Shown in pieces: positions 24,012-33,402 of a stretch of DNA of 64,000 nucleotides (positions within the stretch are counted from its first letter, which is position 1; each line of letters starts with the position of its first letter). The position numbers were made by a program, and so were the translations under genes. The stretch comes from an uncultured Dorea sp. (GTDB lineage Bacteria; Bacillota; Clostridia; Lachnospirales; Lachnospiraceae). The DNA is taken from positions 16,154 to 80,153 of the forward strand of contig URTM01000011.1 of NCBI GenBank assembly GCA_900550865.1. Direction: 5' to 3'. A model generated the notes under the pieces. The model did not search any database and was not told where the DNA came from. It saw only the letters and a program-made list of their open reading frames with translations.

Positions 24012-24802
24012 GCTCTGGAAAATGTAGAATAATCTTTAAATCCACAATCGTAACAAACCTGTGTGCCGGGCGCACCGGAAGACAATAATTCTTTTGCAAG
24101 CAGGAGCCGCTTTTGGGAGATGTACTGTCCCAGTGTATAGCCGGTTTCCTGCTTGAATAATCTCATCATATAATATTTACTGATGTAGAACTGCTTAGCG
24201 ATCAGGTCGATCGATAAGTTTTCGCAGAGGTGTTCGCCGACATAATCAAGGATGGCGAGCACCTTTTCGTTGCAGTTATCTGTGTCAATGTATTCCAGAC
24301 GGTTCTTTCTTACGGCACGGTTCAGATGGATCATGAATTCCAGGAACATTACCTGCCGGTAGAGCTCGGAAGCATAGCCGCCGTCCGTGAAAGAATGTTC
24401 CAGATTAGAGATAGAACGGAACAGGGAACTCTTTTCCGGTGACGGGATGCGCAGAACATTGGAGTGTTCCTGATCGGCTTTTTGGAAACAGTAGCTCAGA
24501 TCGTAGTTTTCAGTCTGGTATGCGTTCATGAAATTCGGAGAGATGTAGACAATGATTCTTTCATATGGACAGGAATTGTCTACCGTCAGCTTATGGATAT
24601 CCCCCTGCTTTACCAGAACGATATCATAAGGTTTCAGGTCGTAAGAACGGCCTTCGATCATATAATTGACCTTTCCCTGAATGAAGATCGTGATTTTATC
24701 AAAGTCGTGATAGTGATAATCCACTTCTGTTGTTTCCTGATCCGTGAGGTGAAAAAGTTTGAATTCACTGTTCAGGTATCCTTTTTTTTCGTATTGTTCC
24801 AT
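23963..24802 (-). CDS. AraC-family transcriptional regulator with N-terminal cupin
   Basis: A 279-residue regulator. The N-terminal half (about 15-100) is a cupin sensing domain with the HYHDFDK and GDIHKL histidine patches typical of ligand-binding AraC proteins. The C-terminal 100 residues contain two helix-turn-helix units (LSIDLIAKQFYISKYYMMRLFKQETG and QVCYDCGFKDYSTFSRAYKQLFGVTPS regions). The start is set at 24802 because GGAGG lies just upstream; an ATG five codons earlier would place that binding site inside the gene. Its own promoter region carries 21-bp-spaced direct repeats that could be its operator. The gene is divergent from dapF and convergent with hflX. Confidence 0.9.
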   Translation of the reverse strand: MEQYEKKGYLNSEFKLFHLTDQETTEVDYHYHDFDKITIFIQGKVNYMIEGRSYDLKPYDIVLVKQGDIHKLTVDNSCPYERIIVYISPNFMNAYQTENYDLSYCFQKADQEHSNVLRIPSPEKSSLFRSISNLEHSFTDGGYASELYRQVMFLEFMIHLNRAVRKNRLEYIDTDNCNEKVLAILDYVGEHLCENLSIDLIAKQFYISKYYMMRLFKQETGYTLGQYISQKRLLLAKELLSSGAPGTQVCYDCGFKDYSTFSRAYKQLFGVTPSGRTCP

Positions 24803-24859
24803 ATATATTTCCTCCATATATTAAAAATGCGGAAAGCTTTTAATCTGTCTCCTGTATTT

Positions 24860-24888
24860 AGTTTATAGGAAAATGGCATTATTTGCAA
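24860..24888 (-). promoter_or_regulatory. Predicted promoter of the AraC-type gene
   Basis: On the minus strand, TTGCAA (24888-24883) is 17 bp from TAAACT (24865-24860). The -35 overlaps the first GCATTATTTG half-site, which suits self-repression. Confidence 0.45.
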
Positions 24889-24927
24889 GAAACAGAGCAT
24901 TATTTGTGTAGATTATGGAAATAATGC
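24876..24927. promoter_or_regulatory. Candidate AraC operator: two direct half-sites plus one inverted
   Basis: GCATTATTTG occurs at 24876-24885 and again at 24897-24906, exactly 21 bp apart (two helical turns), the usual geometry for AraC-type dimers. The reverse complement AAATAATGC follows at 24919-24927. The site lies in the gap between the AraC-type gene and the DapF-like gene. The remainder of this 300-bp gap (24803-25102) has a TATAAT at 25045-25050 before the DapF-like gene and nothing else recognised. Confidence 0.5.
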
Positions 24928-25102
24928 CTGTTATGATAAGGGTAAAGAGAACGTTGTTGATAACAGATTTTGCAGACGGAAATTTCTCTGCACGGATCAG
25001 ACATGATCAAAAAAAATAAAAACAAAATAAAAGAAACTTTAAAATATAATAAGAGCTGGGAATCAAAAATTGGAAATCAGACAAAGATCAGGAGGAAGAA
25101 AG

Positions 25103-25960
25103 ATGAAAGTAGTATTGGAACGTTATCATGGACTGGGAAATGATTATCTTGTATTTGATCCAAATCACAATGAATTGAAACTGGATCAGGCAAATGTAAA
25201 AATGATCTGTGACCGTAATGAAGGCCTTGGCGCTGACGGAGTTCTGGAAGGTCCGATTCTGAAGGAAGATGGTATGCATGTAAAAGTATGGAATCCGGAT
25301 GGAAGTGAATCAGAGACCAGTGGAAATGGTGTCCGCATTTTTGCAAAATATCTGAAGGATGCCAGTTATGTACAGAAAAAGAATTTTAAATTATATACAG
25401 GAAATGGTCCGGTGGAAGTGACATTCTTGAATGAAGATGGAAGCCGCCTGCGTGTATCTATGGGAAAATTATCATTCTGGAGTGATGAGATCCCGGTAAT
25501 TGGTGAGAGACGTGAAGTGATCAACGAGGATATGGTATTTGGAAGAACGCTGTATCCGGTTACCTGTGTATCCATCGGTAATCCACACTGTGTTATCCCG
25601 ATGCGTGAGATTTCCAAACCGCTGGTATGCAAGATTGGTGATTATTCTGAGATTGCAAGATATTTCCCGAACAGAATCAATACACAGATCATGCAGGTGA
25701 TCGATAAAGAGAATATCGCGATTGAGATCTTTGAGCGTGGTGCAGGATATACCAGAGCATCCGGAACCGGAGCATGTGCGGCAGCAGGTGTGGCATACAA
25801 ACTGGGACTTACAAACAGCAAGGTGATCGTGCATATGCCGGGAGGAGAACTCCAGGTGGAAGTAGAAGATGACTGGAATGTATACATGACAGGAGATGTG
25901 TTCTACGTTGCAAAGATGACACTCAGTAATGAATTTGCAGAGAGACTGCGTGCATTATAA
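25103..25960 (+). CDS. dapF: DapF-family epimerase-like protein with serine in place of both catalytic cysteines
   Basis: A 285-residue protein of the diaminopimelate-epimerase fold, two related halves. The family signatures are present: HGLGNDYLVFDP at the start, DRNEGLGADG, NPDGSE and ERGAGYT. True DapF uses two cysteines (E. coli C73 and C217) in CGNG and ACGTG motifs as acid/base pair. Here these read TSGNG (S73) and ASGTG (S220), so both are serine. Either the enzyme works with Ser/Ser on an easier substrate, or it has another activity, or it is inactive; the symbol is therefore provisional. The start ATG 25103 follows AGGAGGAA; an upstream ATG at 25070 overlaps that binding site. The divergent AraC-type gene may regulate it. 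Confidence 0.75.
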   Translation: MKVVLERYHGLGNDYLVFDPNHNELKLDQANVKMICDRNEGLGADGVLEGPILKEDGMHVKVWNPDGSESETSGNGVRIFAKYLKDASYVQKKNFKLYTGNGPVEVTFLNEDGSRLRVSMGKLSFWSDEIPVIGERREVINEDMVFGRTLYPVTCVSIGNPHCVIPMREISKPLVCKIGDYSEIARYFPNRINTQIMQVIDKENIAIEIFERGAGYTRASGTGACAAAGVAYKLGLTNSKVIVHMPGGELQVEVEDDWNVYMTGDVFYVAKMTLSNEFAERLRAL

Positions 25961-26023
25961 AAGATAGGTAAAAGTATTACAAATGTTAATGGAAAGAGCA
26001 TGGGAAAAGTAATTTTTTACGGC

Positions 26024-26052
26024 TATACACAAACATATATTCGTGTTATACT
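26024..26052 (+). promoter_or_regulatory. Predicted promoter of addBA
   Basis: TATACA (26024-26029), 17 bp, then TATACT (26047-26052) with an extended TGn (26044-26046), 22 bases before the addB start. Confidence 0.55.
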
Positions 26053-26073
26053 AGGGCATAAGGAGGAGACCTT

Positions 26074-29000
26074 ATGCCTTTAAAATTTGTATTCGGGCCA
26101 TCCGGCTCAGGAAAATCAACGTATTTATATCAGCATGTCATAGAAGAATCTGAAAAAAATCCACAGGAAAATTTCATAGTGCTTGTACCGGAGCAGTTTA
26201 CGATGCAGACGCAGAAAGATCTGGTCAGTATGCACCCGAGACACGGTATCATGAATATCGATGTACTGAGTTTTGCAAGACTTGCCTACCGTGTATTTGA
26301 AGAGACTGGTGCAAAGAAGCTGCCGGTTCTGGACGATGAGGGGAAGAATCTGATTCTCAGAAAGATCGCGGGGGATTATGAGGATAAACTGACGGTATTG
26401 AAGGGGAATATTAAAAAACTCGGATATATCAGTGAGGTGAAATCTGTGATCTCTGAATTTACGCAGTATGATATCGGGGAAGATGAGATTGATGAGATGC
26501 TGGATACCCTGGATGAAGAATCCAGATTATATTATAAGTTAAAAGATATCCAGCTTTTGTATGAAGGCTTTCAGGATTACTTAAGAGAACGTTATATTAC
26601 GAAGGAAGAACTGCTGGATGTGCTGAGCCGGCAGGTGAAAGAGTCCGAACTTCTGAAGAACAGCGTTGTGGTGCTGGACGGCTTTACTGGCTTTACTCCG
26701 GTGCAGAATCGGCTGATGCTGGAACTTATGCGACGCTGTAGGAAAGTATGGGTGACGGTTACGATGGATGAGCGGGAGAATCCGTATTCCTATAAGCATC
26801 CGTATCAGTTATTTGGACTGAGTAAGCAGATGGTGACGACACTGATCAAACTGGCAAGAGAAGATCATATAGAAGTGGAAGAATCAGTCTGCCTGTATGG
26901 ATATCCGGTGAAACGATTTGAAAAGAATAAGGAACTGGCATTTCTGGAGAGAAATATCTTCCGGTATGGGGCCGGAAGATACGACAAGGCTGCAGAGAAT
27001 CTGGAAATCCATGCAGCGGGGAATCCGAGACAGGAAGCAGTTGCAGTGGCAGAGGGAATCCGGAGACTGGTACGTAAAGAACACTACCGATACAGAGAGA
27101 TCGGCGTGATCGTCAGCGACATGAATGTATACGGAGATCATCTGGAACAGGCATTTGAGACATATGGGATTCCTGTGTTTATGGATCACAAGAGAAGCAT
27201 CCTGCTGAATTCATTTGTAGAGTATATAAGAAGTCTTCTGGATATGGCAGAAAAGAATTTCTCTTATGAAAGTGTATTCCGGTTTTTAAGGACCAATCTT
27301 GCAGGGTTCACCTGTGAGGAAGTCGATGAACTGGAAAACTATGTGATCGGACTGGGAATCCGTGGATATAAAGGCTGGCAGAACCGCTGGATCCGCAGAC
27401 TGAAGGGGATGGAAGAAGAGGAACTGGACCGGTTGAATCATTACCGCGTACAACTGGTAGAAAAAGTGGATAACCTGATGTTTGTATTAAAACAGAAGAG
27501 GAAAACGGTGCGTGATATCACGATGGCAGTGTATGAATTTATGGTGAAGGAAAATATCCAGGAACGTCTGCAAAGAACAGAGGAAGCATTTCAGAAAACT
27601 GGGGAGCTGGCACTGGCGAAGGAATATTCGCAGGTTTACCGGATCATCATAGAATTATTTGATAAATTCGTAGAACTTCTGGGTGATGAACCAGTGGGAC
27701 TGAATGAATACTGCAAGCTTCTGGATGCCGGACTGGAAGAGGCGAGAGTCGGTGTGATTCCGCCGAGTGTGGACCAGGTGGTAGCCGGTGACATGCAGAG
27801 AACAAGATTAAAAGATATCAGGGCACTCTTATTTGTAGGAGCTAATGACAGCTTCCTTCCCGGAGCACTTATGAGAACCGGTCTGTTATCTGAGCGGGAC
27901 AGAGAGAAGTTCCAACAGGCAGAGCTTGCACTGTCGGCAGGCGGAAAAGAGAAGGCGTATGTTCAGAAGTTCTACCTTTATATGAACCTGACAAAGCCGT
28001 CGGAGAAGCTGAAGATTTATTATAGTAAGGTGTCCGCAGACGGAAAATCCCAGCGGCCGTCTTATCTGATACAGGAATTATTAAGACTGTATCCGGAATT
28101 AAAGGTACAGGACGAAGAAGAAAAAGAACTGCGGGAAAAGGAACTGACCGAGAAAACGGGAATGGCTTATCTGATCCGTGGACTGCAGGAGAAGAATCTG
28201 GATCTTACCTGGCAGGAATTGTATACGTGGTATCAGAAAGATCCCGGATGGAAAGCTGTGGTGGACCGTCTGCTACATGCATGGTATTACAGACGTCCGG
28301 ATGATCCACTGTCGGAACGTGTGGCAAGAGAGCTTTATGGTGAGAATTTTGAAGGAAGCATCACGAGAATGGAGCGGTATGCGACCTGTGCGTGTGCACA
28401 CTTCCTTGCATACGGACTCCGTCTGAAGGAACGTCCGGTGTATGAATTTAAGGCGGTGGACCTTGGAAATGTCTGCCACAGTGCATTGGAACTATTTTCG
28501 AAAAAAGCATCAGAGGCGGGCGGTTGGACAGCATTGTCAGAAGAAGAACGGAAAGAACTGATCGATGCATGCGTGGAGGAAGCAATTACGGATTATGGCA
28601 ATTCTGTATTATACAGTACGGCGAGAAATGAGCAGCTGATCGTGCGTATGAAGCAGATGCTGGAGAGAACCGTGTGGGCACTTACGAATCAGCTGAAAGC
28701 AGGGGATTTTGTGCCGGAAGCCTATGAACTTCGTTTCTTCGGGGGAAAGATTGACCGTGTTGATATATGTGAGGCGGAAGATCGGGTATATGTCAAAGTT
28801 ATGGATTATAAGACCGGAAGCAAGGCATTTGATGTGGTTGCCCTGTATCATGGCCTGCAGTTACAGCTTATGATCTATATGGATGCGGCGGTTGCATTTC
28901 AGAAAAAACGCCATCCGGATAAAGATGTAATCCCGGCGGGCGTGTTCTATTACCGCATTCAGGATCCGTTGGTAGATAAGACAGAAGAGAAAGAAGAAGC

Positions 29001-29433
29001 GGAGCGGGCAGTCCTGAAACAATTAAAACCGGATGGGATCATTCCGCTTGAGACAGAGATACTGAAGCATCTGGATCACAATGCTTCGGGTGAGTCTCTG
29101 GCGGTTCCGGTAAAATATAACAAGAATGGCAGTGTATCGGGATATTCCAAAGTGGTTGCAGGAGAAGATTTTTCTGCGATGATGATGCATGCAAAAAGGC
29201 AGATGGAAGATGCAAGAACAAAGATATTGAATGGTGAAGTGGGAGCACATCCTTATAAGCGCGGCCAGGAAAGCGGCTGTGATTACTGTCCGTACCGGCA
29301 TGTCTGTGGATTCGATGTTAAGATCCCTGGATATGAATACCGTGATATCGGAGCGATGGGAAAAGAAGAGGCTATGGCGGCGATGCGGATAGAGCAGAGT
29401 GAGGCAGAGCAGAGCGGGAAAGGAGGAAATTAA
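26074..29433 (+). CDS. addB: ATP-dependent helicase/nuclease subunit B
   Basis: One half of AddAB, the Firmicute counterpart of RecBCD, which resects double-strand breaks and loads RecA at Chi. The 1119-residue protein begins with a Walker A motif, GPSGSGKSTYLY (8-19), on an inactive helicase-like core. It carries a C-terminal nuclease domain with VMDYKTGSKAFD. The Fe-S cluster cysteines are visible: one in the YATCACAHFLAYGL region and three in GCDYCPYRHVCGF near the end. AGGAGGAG precedes the start; addA follows after two bases. Confidence 0.96.
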   Translation: MPLKFVFGPSGSGKSTYLYQHVIEESEKNPQENFIVLVPEQFTMQTQKDLVSMHPRHGIMNIDVLSFARLAYRVFEETGAKKLPVLDDEGKNLILRKIAGDYEDKLTVLKGNIKKLGYISEVKSVISEFTQYDIGEDEIDEMLDTLDEESRLYYKLKDIQLLYEGFQDYLRERYITKEELLDVLSRQVKESELLKNSVVVLDGFTGFTPVQNRLMLELMRRCRKVWVTVTMDERENPYSYKHPYQLFGLSKQMVTTLIKLAREDHIEVEESVCLYGYPVKRFEKNKELAFLERNIFRYGAGRYDKAAENLEIHAAGNPRQEAVAVAEGIRRLVRKEHYRYREIGVIVSDMNVYGDHLEQAFETYGIPVFMDHKRSILLNSFVEYIRSLLDMAEKNFSYESVFRFLRTNLAGFTCEEVDELENYVIGLGIRGYKGWQNRWIRRLKGMEEEELDRLNHYRVQLVEKVDNLMFVLKQKRKTVRDITMAVYEFMVKENIQERLQRTEEAFQKTGELALAKEYSQVYRIIIELFDKFVELLGDEPVGLNEYCKLLDAGLEEARVGVIPPSVDQVVAGDMQRTRLKDIRALLFVGANDSFLPGALMRTGLLSERDREKFQQAELALSAGGKEKAYVQKFYLYMNLTKPSEKLKIYYSKVSADGKSQRPSYLIQELLRLYPELKVQDEEEKELREKELTEKTGMAYLIRGLQEKNLDLTWQELYTWYQKDPGWKAVVDRLLHAWYYRRPDDPLSERVARELYGENFEGSITRMERYATCACAHFLAYGLRLKERPVYEFKAVDLGNVCHSALELFSKKASEAGGWTALSEEERKELIDACVEEAITDYGNSVLYSTARNEQLIVRMKQMLERTVWALTNQLKAGDFVPEAYELRFFGGKIDRVDICEAEDRVYVKVMDYKTGSKAFDVVALYHGLQLQLMIYMDAAVAFQKKRHPDKDVIPAGVFYYRIQDPLVDKTEEKEEAERAVLKQLKPDGIIPLETEILKHLDHNASGESLAVPVKYNKNGSVSGYSKVVAGEDFSAMMMHAKRQMEDARTKILNGEVGAHPYKRGQESGCDYCPYRHVCGFDVKIPGYEYRDIGAMGKEEAMAAMRIEQSEAEQSGKGGN

Positions 29434-29435
29434 GT

Positions 29436-32400
29436 ATGGGTGTGAAATGGACCGAAGAACAGCAGAAAGTCATACAATTGAGGAATCGTAACATTCTGGT
29501 ATCGGCAGCAGCAGGTTCCGGAAAGACGGCTGTTCTGGTGGAACGTATCATTACGATGCTGACAGAAGATGATCCTCCGGTGGATGTAGATAAGCTCCTG
29601 ATCGTGACATTTACCGAGGCGGCAGCCTCAGAGATGAAAGAAAGGATCCATCTTGCAATCGAGAAGAAACTGACGGAATACCCGGAAGATGAGCATTTGA
29701 AACAACAGGCAACCCTGATCCATAATGCGCAGATCACAACCATCCACAGCTTCTGTCTTTCTGTGATCCGCGATCATTTTCATGCGATTGATATTGATCC
29801 GGGATTCCGGATCGGTGAAGAAGGAGAACTGAAGCTGTTAAGACATGATGTACTGGAGGAGATGCTGGAGGAGAAATATCAGGAAGGAAGTAAACGTTTT
29901 CTTGATTTTACGGCAGCTTACAGCACCGGAAGAGATGATAAAAAGATTGAAGATCTGATATTGAAGATCTATGAATTTTCCAGAAGTTATCCGGATAGTG
30001 AAGAATGGCTGGATTCCTGTGTGAAAGTATATGGAATACCGGATGTGAAGACGCTGGAAGAAAGCAGCTTCATGAAAAAAGTGATGACAGATATCCGGAA
30101 GAATCTGGATGATGCAAGAGAACTGCTGGCTCATGCGGAGAAGATCGCATTAAGTCCGGATGGTCCGGCGGTGTATGAGGCAACGCTGGATAAAGACATG
30201 CAGGTGATCGAGGAGCTGTCCGGGATTCCGTCTTATAAGAAGATGGCAGAAGCATTTGCGAATGTAAAATGGGCAAGGATTGCGGCAAATAAAGATAAGA
30301 CGGTATCGGAAGAAAAGATTGAGCAGGTTAAGAAGATCCGTGAACTGGTAAAAGGAATTGTAAAGAATATCAGCGGGCAGTATTTTTATGAAAGTCCGCA
30401 GGAACTGGTAGAGGATCTGAAACTGTGTGCTCCGGCGATGGAAGAACTGGGAGATCTTGTGCGGCTGTTTGCGGAGAAGTTTGAGGAGCAGAAGCGTGCA
30501 CAGAATATGATCGACTTTTCGGATATGGAACAATATGCACTGCGGATCCTGACAGAGAAGACTGAAGCGGGACTTGGACCGTCAAAAATAGCGGAAGAAT
30601 ACCAGAAGCAGTTTCAGGAGATCATGATCGATGAATATCAGGACAGCAACCTGATCCAGGAAGCAATCCTTACCAGTGTATCGACCTGCAGAAGCGGAAG
30701 GTATAATATCTTTATGGTTGGAGATGTAAAGCAGAGTATATACCGGTTCCGTCTGTCGAGACCGGAATTATTCCTGGAGAAATTCCACACGTATAATATA
30801 GAAGAAAGTCAGACCCAGAGGATTGATCTGCACAGGAATTTCCGAAGCCGGAAGGAAGTACTGGAAAGTGCCAATGCGATATTCCGGCAGATCATGACGG
30901 AGAAACTGGGCGGGATTGTCTACGATCAGCAGGCAGCACTATATCCGGGAGCAGAATATCCGGAGACGGAGAATCTGGAGACAGAGATTTTGGTGATGGA
31001 CAGTGATCTGGATGGATATCAGGAAATTGATACAGTGGAAGAGGAAAATAACACTGGCAATACGGAGAAAGATACAGAAAAAGGAATTACTTCCGAGAGA
31101 GAACTGGAAGCCCGTATGATCGCAATGCGTATCCGGGAACTTCTGCGGTCACAGAAAGTTACGGATAAGGAGACCGGAGAGTTAAGAAATGTCCGTTATT
31201 CGGATATTGTGATCTTGACAAGAAGTATTAAGGGATTTGCCGATGTATTTACGGAAGTGCTGAACCGTGAAGGGATCCCGACTTATGCGGGAACCAGTGA
31301 AGGATATTTCCAGACACAGGAGATCGGCGTGCTTCTGGATTATCTGAGGGTTCTGGATAACCGGAGACAGGATATTCCGCTGGCAGCAGTACTAAGCTCG
31401 GCATTTGCGGAAATGACAGACGAAGAGATGGCAGAGATCCGGTGCGCGTATCCAGATAAGCCATTCTATGAGAGTGTGGCAGAGTACAGAGCACATGGAA
31501 GTGAACAAAAGATCCGGGAAAAGCTGGAACGGTGTCTGGGAGAGATGGACGAATTACGTAAAATTGTGCCATATACTCCGATGCATGAGCTTTTATGGAA
31601 GATACTGGATCGAACCGGATATGGAGATTATGTGGCAGCGATGCCCGGCGGCGCACAGCGCAGCGCGAATCTGAATATGCTGATCGAAAAAGCCAGGGCA
31701 TACGAAGCAACCAGCTATAAAGGATTGTTTCACTTTGTAAGATATATCGAACAACTGCAGAAATACGATGTGGATTATGGTGAAGCTAGTATTGAAGATG
31801 AACATGCGGATACGGTGCGCGTAATGACGATCCACAAAAGTAAAGGTCTGGAGTTTCCGGTTGTGATCGTTGCAGGAATGGGAAAACGTTTTAATATGCA
31901 GGATGCAAGAAGTGCAGTGGCACTCCATGCCGGTATGGGAGTCGGACTGGATGTGGTGAATCTGGAATATCGTACGAAGATTCCAAGTATCATCAAGAAA
32001 GTGATACAAAAAGAGGAAGCACTCGAGAGTCTGGGGGAGGAACTGCGTGTGTTATATGTGGCCCTGACGCGTGCAAAAGAGAAGTTGATCATTACTGGAA
32101 CACTTTCAAAACCAGAGGATAAGATTACCGGATATCAGATGTTCGGAGAAAACGCAGACGGAATATTATCATTCTCTCAGCTTAGCCATGCTTCCACATA
32201 CTGGGACTGGATACTTCCGGCGGTATTAAAATGTCAGAAAGAAGAACTGTTCAGACTTCAGATCCTGCATATGGAGGATGTGGTAAAAGAAAGCATAGAG
32301 GAAGAAGAAAAGAGCGGTCTTTCAAGAGCCATTCTTGAAAACTGGAATGTAGAAGAAATCTATGAACCGGAACTGCACGAGATGATGCAGGAACAGTTCG

Positions 32401-33185
32401 CATTTTCTTATCCATATGAAAAGAGCAGTGAAAGAAAGCTGAAATTCACCGTTACAGAATTGAAAAAAAGAGCTTATGAGATTGCAGTGGATGGCGGTCA
32501 GGAAGAGCTTGAAGAACAAGGGGCTTTATTATACGAAGAACCGGAAGTGGTGCCGCTTTTGCCAAAATTCATGCAGCAGGAAGAGGGACTGAAAGGAGCG
32601 CCGAGAGGTACGGCGTATCACCGTGTAATGGAACTGTTAGACTTTGCTGATATGGAGAGTGTCCTGGTTGTGAATGGCGGGACAGCAGAAAATAATGGCA
32701 GAGATAAGAACGAAAAGACTGGAATGCAAGAGTCGTGGAAGCAGTGGTTCACCGGATGGCTGGAGAAACAGGTCAGAATAGGAAGGATAGAAGAAGAGGC
32801 AGCAGCATGTGTCTGCTGGACAGATATTCTGGGATTTCTGCAATGTGATCCGGGAAAACGAATGCGGGAGGCAGCCGGAAACAAGAAGCTTTGGAGAGAA
32901 CAGCCATTTGTACTCGGAATTAATGCAAAAGAGCTGTATCCGGAGGAAGAAGACGGGGAACTGATCCTGGTACAGGGAATCATTGATGCTTATTTTGAAG
33001 AACCGGATGGAATCGTTGTACTGGATTACAAGACGGATAAGGTAAGCAGAGGGAAAGAACTGGCAGAGAAATATCAGGAGCAGCTGCGCTATTATGCTAA
33101 GGCACTGGAACAGATGACTGGAAAAAAAGTGAAGGAAAAGATTATATATTCATTTACTTTGAAGAAAGAAATTTATATAAAATAA
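29436..33185 (+). CDS. addA: ATP-dependent helicase/nuclease subunit A
   Basis: The 1249-residue motor and nuclease partner of AddB. It shows the UvrD/Rep superfamily-1 helicase motifs in order: WTEEQQKVI (Q motif), AAAGSGKTAVL (Walker A), VTFTEAAASEMKERI, MIDEYQDSN (Walker B), VGDVKQSIYRFR, VMTIHKSKGLEFPVV and YVALTRAKEKL. A C-terminal RecB-type nuclease domain contains GTAYHRVMEL and VLDYKTDKV. AAGGAGG lies inside the end of addB, so translation is coupled. An intrinsic terminator follows. Confidence 0.97.
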   Translation: MGVKWTEEQQKVIQLRNRNILVSAAAGSGKTAVLVERIITMLTEDDPPVDVDKLLIVTFTEAAASEMKERIHLAIEKKLTEYPEDEHLKQQATLIHNAQITTIHSFCLSVIRDHFHAIDIDPGFRIGEEGELKLLRHDVLEEMLEEKYQEGSKRFLDFTAAYSTGRDDKKIEDLILKIYEFSRSYPDSEEWLDSCVKVYGIPDVKTLEESSFMKKVMTDIRKNLDDARELLAHAEKIALSPDGPAVYEATLDKDMQVIEELSGIPSYKKMAEAFANVKWARIAANKDKTVSEEKIEQVKKIRELVKGIVKNISGQYFYESPQELVEDLKLCAPAMEELGDLVRLFAEKFEEQKRAQNMIDFSDMEQYALRILTEKTEAGLGPSKIAEEYQKQFQEIMIDEYQDSNLIQEAILTSVSTCRSGRYNIFMVGDVKQSIYRFRLSRPELFLEKFHTYNIEESQTQRIDLHRNFRSRKEVLESANAIFRQIMTEKLGGIVYDQQAALYPGAEYPETENLETEILVMDSDLDGYQEIDTVEEENNTGNTEKDTEKGITSERELEARMIAMRIRELLRSQKVTDKETGELRNVRYSDIVILTRSIKGFADVFTEVLNREGIPTYAGTSEGYFQTQEIGVLLDYLRVLDNRRQDIPLAAVLSSAFAEMTDEEMAEIRCAYPDKPFYESVAEYRAHGSEQKIREKLERCLGEMDELRKIVPYTPMHELLWKILDRTGYGDYVAAMPGGAQRSANLNMLIEKARAYEATSYKGLFHFVRYIEQLQKYDVDYGEASIEDEHADTVRVMTIHKSKGLEFPVVIVAGMGKRFNMQDARSAVALHAGMGVGLDVVNLEYRTKIPSIIKKVIQKEEALESLGEELRVLYVALTRAKEKLIITGTLSKPEDKITGYQMFGENADGILSFSQLSHASTYWDWILPAVLKCQKEELFRLQILHMEDVVKESIEEEEKSGLSRAILENWNVEEIYEPELHEMMQEQFAFSYPYEKSSERKLKFTVTELKKRAYEIAVDGGQEELEEQGALLYEEPEVVPLLPKFMQQEEGLKGAPRGTAYHRVMELLDFADMESVLVVNGGTAENNGRDKNEKTGMQESWKQWFTGWLEKQVRIGRIEEEAAACVCWTDILGFLQCDPGKRMREAAGNKKLWREQPFVLGINAKELYPEEEDGELILVQGIIDAYFEEPDGIVVLDYKTDKVSRGKELAEKYQEQLRYYAKALEQMTGKKVKEKIIYSFTLKKEIYIK

Positions 33186-33224
33186 GAAAGAAAATTTAAT
33201 AACTATAGTAGAATACCAGAAATC

Positions 33225-33260
33225 AAGAAGCATATCTAAAGCAAAGATGTGCTTCTTTTT
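33225..33260 (+). terminator. Intrinsic terminator after addA
   Basis: AGAAGCATATCT (33226-33237) pairs with AGATGTGCTTCT (33245-33256) with a single G-T pair, followed by a T run to 33260. A fragment resembling the head of the dispersed repeat (ATGCGTTCGAA-GG) follows at 33268-33281. Confidence 0.88.
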
Positions 33261-33325
33261 AGTTGCAATGCGTTCGAATGGCGGATGATCGGTATCTTAC
33301 AATTTTGTAACATACATAATATGTG

Positions 33326-33356
33326 TTGACATACTATATTATACGCCGTATAATAT
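33326..33356 (+). promoter_or_regulatory. Consensus promoter with built-in 21-bp palindrome (PadR operator candidate)
   Basis: TTGACA (33326-33331) and TATAAT (33349-33354), both perfect, are 17 bp apart. ATATTATACG-C-CGTATAATAT (33336-33356) is an exact palindrome covering the spacer and -10, so a bound dimer would block polymerase. TAATATGTGT is also repeated at 33317-33326 and 33351-33360, flanking the promoter. The first gene of the operon is a PadR regulator, the obvious ligand. Confidence 0.75.
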
Positions 33357-33402
33357 GTGTAACAAAATAATATTAGATAGTGATGCGAAAGGGAGTGAGA
33401 GC

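Noticed and set aside
33355..33402. Longer start for the PadR gene
   Set aside because: The ATG lies at the end of the -10/palindrome, before the expected transcription start.
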